Part shown: positions 54,756-62,674 of the stretch, one piece after another
Position numbering within the stretch: the first letter of the stretch is position 1
How the letters are laid out: every line of letters begins with the position of its first letter
Assembly (NCBI GenBank): GCA_017307755.1
Contig: JAFKGQ010000009.1
Location: 372,001 to 436,000, forward strand
Origin: Chitinophagaceae bacterium
Lineage (GTDB): Bacteria > Bacteroidota > Bacteroidia > Chitinophagales > Chitinophagaceae
Length of the DNA: 64,000 bases
Reading direction: 5' to 3'
The notes under the pieces: model-generated
The model's database searches: none
What the model was told of the DNA's origin: nothing
What the model saw: only the letters and a program-made list of their open reading frames with translations
Program-made: the position numbers and the translations under genes

Positions 54756-55097
54756 ATGAGCAAGATAACGGGAAGGCCTAAGAAGACTATTATCCAGGAG
54801 AAGAATATCGGTTTTTACGTCACTCATGTCCAGTATTTTATTATTCAGCAGAAGGCGGCTATAGCAGGGGTGAATATTTCGGATTATATGCGGCAGGCGG
54901 CTATCTATGGCCAGGTGAAGGCGCGGTGGACGTCCGAAGAGCGAGACATCTTTAAGAAGATGGTGGGTATCTCGAATGACCTTCACCAGTTGGTGAAGGT
55001 TGCCGGGCAGGAGGGGAGTTCATCGGCGCTGCTGCATTTCGAGCGGTATCGTCAGATGATAGATGAGGCAATAAAACGACTGAGCGATGCTAAGTAA
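54756..55097 (+). CDS. MobC-like mobilisation protein
   Basis: The 113-residue protein has the pattern of Bacteroidota MobC/MbpA-type relaxosome proteins: a basic GRPKK start, a ribbon-helix-helix-like segment (NIGFYVTHVQYFIIQQKAAI, then AGVNISDYMRQAAIYG) and SNDLHQLVKVAGQEG. It should bind oriT DNA and assist the relaxase, whose start it overlaps by 11 bases. Confidence 0.8.
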   Translation: MSKITGRPKKTIIQEKNIGFYVTHVQYFIIQQKAAIAGVNISDYMRQAAIYGQVKARWTSEERDIFKKMVGISNDLHQLVKVAGQEGSSSALLHFERYRQMIDEAIKRLSDAK

Positions 55098-55977
55098 GAT
55101 ATTTCTCACCGGGAAGGGGTTCGTGGAGACTTGCGGGTATGTCTGTCAGGATCTGGTGAGGGCGGAGGTATTGTATGCGGAAGGTGTGAGGGGACACGAC
55201 CATAGGTTGATGGCGGAGGATTTCAAAGTGCAGCATCAGTTCTGGCCGGAAAAGGAAAAGCCGGTTTTTCATGCCGCCCTTACCTTTCCAAGGGGGGAGG
55301 TGTTGCCGGATGAGGTCATGATCAGTATTGCCAGGGAGTATCTGGACCTGATCGATTTACGGAATACGCAGTATGCGGTGGTCAAGCATGTGGACAAACA
55401 GCACTTACACATGCATATTGTAGCCAACAGGATAGATAATGACGGTCGTATCACCGGCAAAGGGCTTATTATCGAACGAGGAATAAAGGCGGCTGAGCGG
55501 CTGACGGAGAAATATCATCTGCGTCAGGAAAAGGGGAAGAACCTTCATCTTACCAATATGGAGGCTATGCATGAACCGGATGTGAAGCGGTATAAGCTGT
55601 ACGAGGCGATCAAGCGTCATTTGCCGGAGTGTTACCGGCTGGAGGATCTGGAAAAGCGGTTGTTGTCGGAGGGTATCACCACCCGGTACCGGAACGACCC
55701 GGTGAGCGGTGAGCATCAGGGTATTAGCTGGCGGATAGAGAACTACAGTTTTGCGGGCTATCGTGTGGACAAAGAATTTACGTTGCGGCGTCTTCAACAA
55801 ACGATGAGCCTGCAGCAGGAGCAGGTGTTGCAGCTGCATTTGTCCCAGGTTAAGGAGGAGCAGGAGCGTCAGCGGCTGTCTGTGACCCGTGAGCGGCAGT
55901 TGGGACGGAATGAGGAGATAAGGCAGGAGCGGCATCACCGTCACCGGCATTCGCATGGACTTGATTTGGGGTTGTAA
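55087..55977 (+). CDS. Relaxase/mobilisation nuclease (MobA/VirD2-like)
   Basis: The 296-residue protein has the relaxase three-His motif HLHMHIVANRI (His106, 108, 110), a motif II-like strand VFHAALTFP and a candidate catalytic Tyr18 (TCGYVCQ). It should nick oriT and pilot single-stranded DNA in conjugation. The C-terminus is rich in Gln, Arg and His. No integrase, transposase or transfer genes are nearby, so this looks like a minimal mobilisable module or a remnant. Confidence 0.88.
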   Translation: MLSKIFLTGKGFVETCGYVCQDLVRAEVLYAEGVRGHDHRLMAEDFKVQHQFWPEKEKPVFHAALTFPRGEVLPDEVMISIAREYLDLIDLRNTQYAVVKHVDKQHLHMHIVANRIDNDGRITGKGLIIERGIKAAERLTEKYHLRQEKGKNLHLTNMEAMHEPDVKRYKLYEAIKRHLPECYRLEDLEKRLLSEGITTRYRNDPVSGEHQGISWRIENYSFAGYRVDKEFTLRRLQQTMSLQQEQVLQLHLSQVKEEQERQRLSVTRERQLGRNEEIRQERHHRHRHSHGLDLGL

Positions 55978-55994
55978 ACTAAATTTTAAAGCAT

Positions 55995-56672
55995 ATGAGT
56001 GAATATTTTGGACAGACAAGCGGTACCAGTGTCTTACAGGAGGAATTGCTGAAGGCGCTGATAGGCAAGGTCGTTGACCTTGGGACGATGGTGAAAGAGA
56101 ATGCGGATCAGACCAGAAGAATAGGGGAGCACCTGGAGGTGGTGAAAGGCTTGAATGAGCTTATGACCAGCCAGGAAAAGCGGGTGGAGGAGCTGATCCA
56201 AAAAGAGCAGGAGGCCGTTGATGAGATAAAACGGTTGGCGGGGAAGGTCGATCTTCCTGTGGAGAAGATCGAGGGGCTTCAACAAAGGCTGGATGATCAT
56301 AGCCGGCTGTTTGAGAAACCGTTGGATAAAACGGTTCGTTATCATCATTATGTCGGCAGAGTTGTCTGGGTATTGGCGGTGATGATCGTTGTTACTGCCG
56401 GTGCGGTGGGTATGATGGTTCACCAATGGAAGCGGGCGGGCGAGTATGCTGGTGATGTGGTGAAATGGAGGTATGTCAAGTTGAGTGTCGATACAGTAGT
56501 GACCCAGGTGGTACAGCGGGCAGAGCAATCTGGTCTTTTCAACCCGGGGCAGTTTGCCAGGGATGTTGAGCAGGAGGAGCATCGGCGGGCTGAGCTTACC
56601 AAGAACATGATACAGGAGCAGACAGCGCGTCAGAAGATCGATGAGTTGCAGGGGCAGAAAGGGTTGAGGTAG
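55995..56672 (+). CDS. Coiled-coil, single-span membrane protein of the mobilisation module
   Basis: I do not recognise a named family. The 225-residue protein has a Glu/Lys-rich, coiled-coil-like N-terminal half (residues about 30-110), one membrane helix (121-141, VVWVLAVMIVVTAGAVGMMV) and a second charged helical region. It follows the relaxase by 17 bases, and genes of this design commonly follow relaxases in Bacteroidota elements. It may link the relaxosome to the membrane. Confidence 0.65.
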   Translation: MSEYFGQTSGTSVLQEELLKALIGKVVDLGTMVKENADQTRRIGEHLEVVKGLNELMTSQEKRVEELIQKEQEAVDEIKRLAGKVDLPVEKIEGLQQRLDDHSRLFEKPLDKTVRYHHYVGRVVWVLAVMIVVTAGAVGMMVHQWKRAGEYAGDVVKWRYVKLSVDTVVTQVVQRAEQSGLFNPGQFARDVEQEEHRRAELTKNMIQEQTARQKIDELQGQKGLR

Positions 56673-56686
56673 GGGTTAAGTACATC

Positions 56687-57751
56687 TTATGCGTCTTTCT
56701 TATGTCGTTCAAGCTCGCGTATTTTTTTGTCGGCCAATGTGGCGACTGAGCGGAAGCCGGCTTTTCGCAGGAACTCGGCGAGATTGGAGATGGTATTGAT
56801 CAGCTGTTGGAGTTCGCCGGGGGTATGGAAGGCATATAGGTTTTTTGTTTTGTAGTCATGGAGTTCTTCGGTCCATGATGCTTTTGATCTACCGGTGAGT
56901 GCGTGCAGGAAAATGGCGATGGCTTCGGATCTGGCGGGTTTGCCGAGGTCGATGGGTTCGAGTTTGGCGGTCTGGGAAAGCAGGTCGAAAAGGATCAGTG
57001 TTTGTTTTTTTGAGAGAATATCTTTTTCCTTGCCTTTGTGGGCTGCCTGAATGGCCGGCTGGAAATTTATTTCGGTGTGGTTGTAGGAGTAGTGGGAATG
57101 GAAAGTTTGATGGTAGTGGTGATCCTCTTTGTGGAATTGGATGAGCATGGGAGTCGGAGGGGGGATTGACGGAATTTCCGGGACGGCAAAGATGCGGTCA
57201 TTCAGCTGTGTCATGGCTGTGCGGAAAGCGCTGGTGAAATCGTGGTCTGCCTGTTCGAGGAAGGTTTGTAAGATCAGGGCGTGATCATTGATGAGTGTGT
57301 GGTTGAAGGTTTCGATCTCCACCATGAGATAGTGCCGTCCGAATGTACAGATGCAATAGAAAAAGGACATTACCCGGGAAATAAAATATTTAACGATGTG
57401 GCTGGAACGGTAGTGCAGGATATAGGCTTGCGGCAGCGGCATACTTCTAAAGACGCGGTCGGGGTCTCTTTTATATAGCTGGTATAGCCTGTAATGGCCC
57501 AGAAGGCGGGTGGCAATACGATTGTTGTACCATCCGGTCCATTCAAGGAAATAGCAGGCAAAACGGCCTGTACACCTGTAGAGACGGTCATGGTATGTAT
57601 AGTCGCCGCCGGGATCTTCATGAAGGAGGGTAAGATCTACCATAAAGGATAAAGTTTTTTTCAATTTAGGGAGATCCTGCGGATGGGCGAGTTGACAAAT
57701 ATCAATTTGCAAGGATCTATTTTTTGGTATATTATTTTTTAACATATACAA
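56687..57751 (-). CDS. Uncharacterised protein with a His-rich segment
   Basis: I do not recognise this 354-residue protein. It has no signal peptide. A His-rich stretch (residues 207-225, HKEDHHYHQTFHSHYSYNH) divides an N-terminal part rich in Tyr, Phe and Cys from a helical C-terminal part (KKQTLILFDLLSQTAKLEPI, then IAIFLHALTGRS and a final helix). The C-terminal pattern resembles other unnamed Bacteroidota proteins encoded beside relaxases. It converges with the membrane protein gene 15 bases away and is probably part of the same element. Confidence 0.55.
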   Translation of the reverse strand: MYMLKNNIPKNRSLQIDICQLAHPQDLPKLKKTLSFMVDLTLLHEDPGGDYTYHDRLYRCTGRFACYFLEWTGWYNNRIATRLLGHYRLYQLYKRDPDRVFRSMPLPQAYILHYRSSHIVKYFISRVMSFFYCICTFGRHYLMVEIETFNHTLINDHALILQTFLEQADHDFTSAFRTAMTQLNDRIFAVPEIPSIPPPTPMLIQFHKEDHHYHQTFHSHYSYNHTEINFQPAIQAAHKGKEKDILSKKQTLILFDLLSQTAKLEPIDLGKPARSEAIAIFLHALTGRSKASWTEELHDYKTKNLYAFHTPGELQQLINTISNLAEFLRKAGFRSVATLADKKIRELERHKKDA

Positions 57752-57777
57752 ACAAATTATGATCAGAATAGATGTCG

Positions 57778-57921
57778 ATGCAGGAAGATGATGGGTTCAG
57801 GTATGATCTCAACGCGTTACACCCGGGTACATGGGAGGGGGTATTGAGGGTAGTGAGATATTCGATACACTTGTTACGAATATCATGGAAGGCAGATGAG
57901 GTTATTCGTATTAATTTTTAA
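57778..57921 (+). CDS. Possible small ORF (47 codons)
   Basis: An ATG at 57778 opens a frame of 47 residues (MQEDDGFRYDLNALHPGTW onward) ending at 57921, in the 159-base gap before the Crp-type gene and overlapping its 3' end by 11 bases. The composition is protein-like, but there is no homology that I can recall, so it may be chance or a remnant. Confidence 0.2.
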   Translation: MQEDDGFRYDLNALHPGTWEGVLRVVRYSIHLLRISWKADEVIRINF

Positions 57922-58468
57922 TGCGGCTTAGGGTTTCTTTTGTGATCCCCAGATAGGTGGCGAGGTATTTGTCAGGTACCTTTTCGACGATGTTTGGCTG
58001 GGTTTGTTTGGTGTAGAGATATTTTTCCGCTGCTGATAGACGTTGTAATGCTGATATACGGCGTTCATTGAGGACATGATATCTGATGAGTATCTCTATT
58101 CCATGGCGGCTGAAATCCATATTTTCAAATGCGTAAAACAATTGTTGGTGACTGATGCCATAGAGCAGGCTGGGTTCCAGGGCATGAATGGGCTCCAGGG
58201 TTGGGGTGCGGGAGAAAAAGCTATCCACCGAGGTGATGACATTGCCTTCGTCCATGAACCATTTAGTCGTCTCTTTCCCATTCTCATCCGTATAAAAGGA
58301 ACGCAGGATGCCTGTTTTCACGAAGTAAATATAGTTGCATACCTGTCCTTTTTTTAATAGAAATTGGTTTTTACGGAGTTCAACGGCGACAAGTATGGAT
58401 CTCAGATAGTTAACCAGTTCTTCGCCCATAGGGCGGATGGCCGAGAGCATCAAAAAGAGTTCTTCCAT
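57911..58468 (-). CDS. Crp/Fnr-family transcriptional regulator
   Basis: The 185-residue protein has a cyclic-nucleotide-binding-like beta-roll (FLLKKGQVCNYIYFVKTGIL) and a short C-terminal HTH (KYLATYLGITKETLSRIKN). This short form without RxxS-type cAMP contacts is usual for Bacteroidota Crp-like regulators whose ligand is unknown. It is divergent from the AlbA_2 gene; palindromes in the 192-base gap may belong to either. Confidence 0.88.
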   Translation of the reverse strand: MEELFLMLSAIRPMGEELVNYLRSILVAVELRKNQFLLKKGQVCNYIYFVKTGILRSFYTDENGKETTKWFMDEGNVITSVDSFFSRTPTLEPIHALEPSLLYGISHQQLFYAFENMDFSRHGIEILIRYHVLNERRISALQRLSAAEKYLYTKQTQPNIVEKVPDKYLATYLGITKETLSRIKN

Positions 58469-58556
58469 GGGACTAAAGAATAAAGGTTTAACGTCAATGG
58501 ATAGGTAAAGATACTATGTAATCTTGTTCAATTTACAAAAGAATATTTGGGAAGGG

Positions 58557-58570
58557 TTAAACTAGTTTAA
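58557..58570. promoter_or_regulatory. Palindrome TTAAAC-TA-GTTTAA
   Basis: A perfect 14-base dyad lies in the divergent gap between the Crp-type gene and the AlbA_2 gene. Its half site TTAAAC returns in inverted order at 58640-58652. Confidence 0.45.
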
Positions 58571-58639
58571 TTTAAGATGAGTTTTTGGCCTTAACCGGGT
58601 ATTTCATTTTTTCTATCTTGTCGGGAATAATAGGTTTGT

Positions 58640-58652
58640 GTTTAAGTTAAAC
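58640..58652. promoter_or_regulatory. Palindrome GTTTAA-G-TTAAAC before the AlbA_2 gene
   Basis: A perfect 13-base dyad ends 8 bases before the ATG at 58661. It would overlap the ribosome entry or start of transcription, so a protein bound there would block expression. Confidence 0.45.
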
Positions 58653-58660
58653 ATCTTCGT

Positions 58661-60118
58661 ATGACTATAGAAAAAGTGAGTGAACTGCTACGGGATGGTG
58701 AAGGTATTGATATCGAATTTAAGAGCGCCGGGTTTGAATTGAATATGGATGTCTTCGATTCCATTTGTAGTTTTCTAAATAGAAAAGGAGGGCATTTACT
58801 ATTAGGGGTCAATGACAAGGGAAACGTAGATGGTGTTCTCGAATCTTGTATACCCGGAATGATCAATAATCTGGTAACCAGCGCCAACAACCCCGGTAAA
58901 CTCTTTCCCACCGTGTATCTTTCTCCGGAAGTTCTGGACTATGAGGGTAAGAAAATTGTTTATTGCTATGTTCCCGAGAGTCCGCAGGTGCATAATACCA
59001 ATGGAAAAGTATATGATCGTAATGGGGATGGAGATATCGATATAACCAGGCAACCTTTTCTGATGACCAACCTTTATATGCGCAAACAGTCGATACATTC
59101 GGAAGACTGGGTATGTCCTTATGTAGGGTTGGCGGATCTCAAGATGCAGCTTTTCAAAAGAATCAGGCAACTAATAAGAATAAGACAACCGGAACATCCA
59201 TGGATCAAAATGAGTCCAATGGACATTGTCCGATCGGCAGGGCTATATAAAATGGATCCGGGCACGGGTAAAAGTGGGATGACACTTGCCGCCGTGTTGT
59301 TATTTGGTAAGGATGAGACGATCATGAATGTATTGTCACATCATAAGACGGATGCGTTAAAAAGAGTGGAGAACCTGGACCGTTATGATGACCGGGACGA
59401 TATTCGTACGAATCTGATCGACAGTTTTGACAGGCTGATGGCTTTTATTGCCAAGCATTTGCCGGATAAGTTTTACCTGGAAGGGGTGATAAGCATCAGT
59501 TTGAGGGATCGGCTTTTTAGGGAAATTATCAGCAATCTGCTTATCCACCGGGAGTATTCCAATCGGTTTCCTGCTAAATTAATCATCGAGGGAAACAGGG
59601 TTTATACAGAGAATTGGACACTGCCGCATGGGTGGGGGGTGATCGACCCTTTGAATTTTGCGCCTTTTCCAAAAAATCCTGTGATTGCCAAGTTTTTTAA
59701 AGTTATCGGCCGGGCGGATGAACTTGGCTCGGGAGTGAGGAATGTTTTTCGATATGCACCTGAGTATACAAGAGGGGCCAGGCCGGAATTGATTGAAGGA
59801 GATGTGTTTAAGACGATCATACCTCTTCGATCCGCTGGAATCGTTGAGGAGAAGGGGCCCTCGAACTGGCTTGAGGTTCGGGATAAAGTTCGGAGTAAGT
59901 TCGGGATAGAGTTCGGGATAAATCCAGAGGATAGCTCGGAGAAGATATTGGAACTAATTCTTGAAAATGGGAAAATTACTGCTATGGAGATGGCGGAAAA
60001 GATTAATATATCTTCCAGGATGGTTGAGAAGCAATTAGCAAAGCTGAAGAATATAGGAATATTGGAAAGAGTGGGCTCCAGGAAAGCGGGAAACTGGAGG
60101 GTTAGGTTGGGTGAATAG
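58661..60118 (+). CDS. AlbA_2 (Schlafen-type) domain protein with C-terminal winged helix
   Basis: The 485-residue protein begins with an AlbA_2 domain (GEGIDIEFKSAG, FLNRKGGHLLLGVNDKGNV). A HATPase_c_4/RecG-like middle follows (NLLIHREYSNRFPAKLIIEG), then a winged-helix tail (ILENGKITAMEMAEKINISS). Members are predicted nucleic-acid-binding regulators and sometimes lie in mobile or defence regions. The gene is richer in A+T than the glycan loci and lies near a relaxase, which hints at transfer. It is probably autoregulated through the two TTAAAC palindromes upstream. Confidence 0.85.
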   Translation: MTIEKVSELLRDGEGIDIEFKSAGFELNMDVFDSICSFLNRKGGHLLLGVNDKGNVDGVLESCIPGMINNLVTSANNPGKLFPTVYLSPEVLDYEGKKIVYCYVPESPQVHNTNGKVYDRNGDGDIDITRQPFLMTNLYMRKQSIHSEDWVCPYVGLADLKMQLFKRIRQLIRIRQPEHPWIKMSPMDIVRSAGLYKMDPGTGKSGMTLAAVLLFGKDETIMNVLSHHKTDALKRVENLDRYDDRDDIRTNLIDSFDRLMAFIAKHLPDKFYLEGVISISLRDRLFREIISNLLIHREYSNRFPAKLIIEGNRVYTENWTLPHGWGVIDPLNFAPFPKNPVIAKFFKVIGRADELGSGVRNVFRYAPEYTRGARPELIEGDVFKTIIPLRSAGIVEEKGPSNWLEVRDKVRSKFGIEFGINPEDSSEKILELILENGKITAMEMAEKINISSRMVEKQLAKLKNIGILERVGSRKAGNWRVRLGE

Positions 60119-60186
60119 TGAATGGAAGTAAAGCAAAAATAATGGCTGAAAAAGTTCTATATTGAAGATGAAATACCCTGTTTGAC

Positions 60187-60900
60187 ATGAAATTTACCCT
60201 TCTGCCTGTAGTCTATATCCTATCCTTTACTCTTTCCGCCAAAGGACAGCTTGCAATTATCAGGGACCCCGACGGTTTTACGAATGTTCGCGCAGGTAAA
60301 AGCACTACCACAAAAATTATTGGCAAATTCCTGGATGGGGATGTTTTTTCCTATAGCTACGAGAAAAACGATGAATGGGCGAGCGTCTACTATAATCCCA
60401 ATGAATCCAATGATTCGGGGCAGCTACAAGGATTTATCCATAAGGATCGCCTCCTACCGATGGAACAGCTGAAGCATATACCCGAAACCCGTAATTGCAG
60501 AACATTACGGGATGGTAAGCTTATGATACACAATGACTCAGTAACCCTTCAACTTACTACCGCCCCATTTCAAGCCAGACAACATGTACTTCGCAAAGAC
60601 AAGGATGGCTATGTGTCAACAATAGACGGCAGAAAGCCCGTTGGGTCCGATGGAAGTATGCCTCGCCAAAAACTGACGGCATTCCGGATGACGATCGGCG
60701 GCAATACTGTTGACATTCCCGCAGCTGCCTGGAATGACATATATGAGCCGACACTCGAAACCTGCAATGTATTTTTTGACACGAGAACAGGCTTTATGTA
60801 TATTTTTATTCCTTCCAGCAGTGATGGGGGCGGAGCCTACACGATCGCCTGGATATTTGCAAAAGGGAGGTATGTAAAGCGGTATGTTGATGGCTTTTGA
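60187..60900 (+). CDS. Secreted SH3-like domain protein
   Basis: The 237-residue protein has a signal peptide (LLPVVYILSFTLSAKGQ) and an SH3b-like region (about 25-95: FTNVRAGKSTTTKIIGKFLD, DEWASVYY, GFIHKDRL). The rest is unrecognised, with a C-terminal beta-rich part (MYIFIPSSSDGGGAYTIAWI). Such proteins bind peptidoglycan or act as small periplasmic partners; no function can be set. Base use is more A+T-rich than in the SusC loci. Confidence 0.65.
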   Translation: MKFTLLPVVYILSFTLSAKGQLAIIRDPDGFTNVRAGKSTTTKIIGKFLDGDVFSYSYEKNDEWASVYYNPNESNDSGQLQGFIHKDRLLPMEQLKHIPETRNCRTLRDGKLMIHNDSVTLQLTTAPFQARQHVLRKDKDGYVSTIDGRKPVGSDGSMPRQKLTAFRMTIGGNTVDIPAAAWNDIYEPTLETCNVFFDTRTGFMYIFIPSSSDGGGAYTIAWIFAKGRYVKRYVDGF

Positions 60901-60992
60901 CTGGATATTAGCGTGCGAAAAGGAATTGAGGTATCCGATAATATTTAATTCATATTTGTTTGTTTACTTTGTAGGCCAACTAATCGCTTACA

Positions 60993-61562
60993 ATGGAGAA
61001 AGACATTCAAAACCGGGTGAGGTCATGGCTGAGGGATGACGAGGGCGCATTTAAAGAGATATTTACCTATTACTATCCCCTGTTATATCGTTATAACCTT
61101 CGTTATCTGAGAAATGAGACGCTTTCGGAGGACCTGACTATGGAGGTCCTGACAAAGATCTGGGAGAAAAAGGCCGCTATTGTTGACCCCGGGACGTTTG
61201 AGAATTATCTTTTTACGGCGGCCAGGAACAGACTGATCAATCACTGGCAGCGGAGGATCGACGGACTGTTGTCCCTGGATGTGATCCGGCCGGAGGAAGG
61301 TGGCGCGCCAGGCGTAGAACCGGTGTTCATACAAGACGTGCTGTTGTCCAAAGAACTGGAGTCCGTGTATAGAAAAAGCCTTTCCGACCTGCCCGAAAAG
61401 CGGCGTATCATCTTTCAAATGCATCGCAATGAACAGCTGAGCTATAAGGAAATTGCCGGCCAACTGAATATTTCCCCCAAAACGGTGGAGAACCAGATAT
61501 CGGCAGCCCTGAAACAGCTGCGGGTGGCTATGCTTCAATATCTTACGAGTATTATCCTCTAA
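60993..61562 (+). CDS. ECF sigma factor (Bacteroidota FecI-like)
   Basis: The 189-residue protein shows sigma region 2 (FKEIFTYYYPLLYRYNLRYL, LSEDLTMEVLTKIWEK) and region 4 (LPEKRRIIFQMHRNEQLSYK, then EIAGQLNISPKTVENQI). A -7-like TTACTTTG lies about 20 bases upstream. FecR and SusC genes follow in the same direction, so it starts a second cell-surface signalling cassette. Confidence 0.93.
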   Translation: MEKDIQNRVRSWLRDDEGAFKEIFTYYYPLLYRYNLRYLRNETLSEDLTMEVLTKIWEKKAAIVDPGTFENYLFTAARNRLINHWQRRIDGLLSLDVIRPEEGGAPGVEPVFIQDVLLSKELESVYRKSLSDLPEKRRIIFQMHRNEQLSYKEIAGQLNISPKTVENQISAALKQLRVAMLQYLTSIIL

Positions 61563-61638
61563 CTTTCTTTGTTAAGAAATTGTTACCTCTTAGGGTAGGG
61601 CGAACAATTTGTGTATACAATTATAGAAACCTCCATGC

Positions 61639-62661
61639 ATGGAATCGAAAGAGATCGATAAGGAAATCATCCTCGCCTGGCTACAGGGAAATTATTCTAT
61701 CGCACAGCTGCGAATACTGCAGGAATATTTACACGACCCTGCTTACCGGAAGAGTCTGGAGAAGTTTCTCCGGGAAGAGTGGGGGGAAGTGAAGGAGCTT
61801 CCCATGCCGCCCCTGCCTGATCTGGAAGTACAATATGAGAAGTTCAGGGGGCAGTTGCAGGGGAGGGGAGAAGAAGCCGAGGTGGTACAGCGGAGGCCGG
61901 TGAGACGGCTGATGCGGTCTGTTGCTGCGGCTGCTGTTGTCTTTGTGCTGCTGGGCGGGCTTTGGTGGCTGTACAGGTCAATGCCGGCGGGGAAAAGGTT
62001 GGTTGCCATATCTCAGGTCGTGGTGTCCACCGCACCCGGGGAAAAGAAAACGATCCAACTTTTGGATAGCACAGTGGTCTATCTTGGTGCCGCCAGCACG
62101 CTGAAATATGACGCGGGGTACAACGGCGATAACAGGCGTGTTATCCTGGAAGGAGAGGGTTATTTCGTTGTGAAACACGAAAATCCTTATCCCTTTACGG
62201 TGGTGACAGGGGATCTGGCGACGGTGGATATCGGGACGGAATTCAATATACGCCACTATGCCGGCGAGGGGGCTATAGAAGTGGCGGTGGCGAGCGGCCG
62301 TGTGGAGGTGCATGCTGTGCAAGACGGCAAGGAGAGCAGGCTGGCGGCTTTGAAGCAGGGGCAGCAGTTGGAGTATGATCCTGTAACGAAGAAGTCTGTT
62401 AGCGTCGACCTGCCCGATACCTCGGTGATAGGTTCCTGGAGAAAGGGAGTACTTATTTTCCGGAAACGTCCCTTGAAGGAAGTGACCGATGAACTGGAAA
62501 GATACTATGGGGTTAGCATCCGGTATGAACATGCGGAGCAGGCCAATATTCTACTCACAACCTTATTGGATAACCGGAGTCTGGAGGAGGCGCTGGACAT
62601 CGTGATGGCGACGGCAGGAGTAAAATATGCCCGGGAAGGGAACAGGATTGTGGTGCGATAA
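61639..62661 (+). CDS. FecR-family anti-sigma factor
   Basis: The 340-residue protein has a cytoplasmic N-terminus, a membrane helix at about 94-112 (SVAAAAVVFVLLGGLWWLY), a FecR domain (VSTAPGEKKTIQLLDSTVVY) and DUF4974 at the C-terminus (RKRPLKEVTDELERYYGVSI). It should gate the sigma factor encoded just upstream and sense the STN domain of the SusC encoded 13 bases downstream. Confidence 0.92.
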   Translation: MESKEIDKEIILAWLQGNYSIAQLRILQEYLHDPAYRKSLEKFLREEWGEVKELPMPPLPDLEVQYEKFRGQLQGRGEEAEVVQRRPVRRLMRSVAAAAVVFVLLGGLWWLYRSMPAGKRLVAISQVVVSTAPGEKKTIQLLDSTVVYLGAASTLKYDAGYNGDNRRVILEGEGYFVVKHENPYPFTVVTGDLATVDIGTEFNIRHYAGEGAIEVAVASGRVEVHAVQDGKESRLAALKQGQQLEYDPVTKKSVSVDLPDTSVIGSWRKGVLIFRKRPLKEVTDELERYYGVSIRYEHAEQANILLTTLLDNRSLEEALDIVMATAGVKYAREGNRIVVR

Positions 62662-62674
62662 AATAATAAAGAAT

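Noticed and set aside
56687..57751. Considered RteC-type regulator of a conjugative element
   Set aside because: The N-terminal half does not show the RteC pattern, and only the helical C-terminal part is vaguely similar, so I leave it unnamed.
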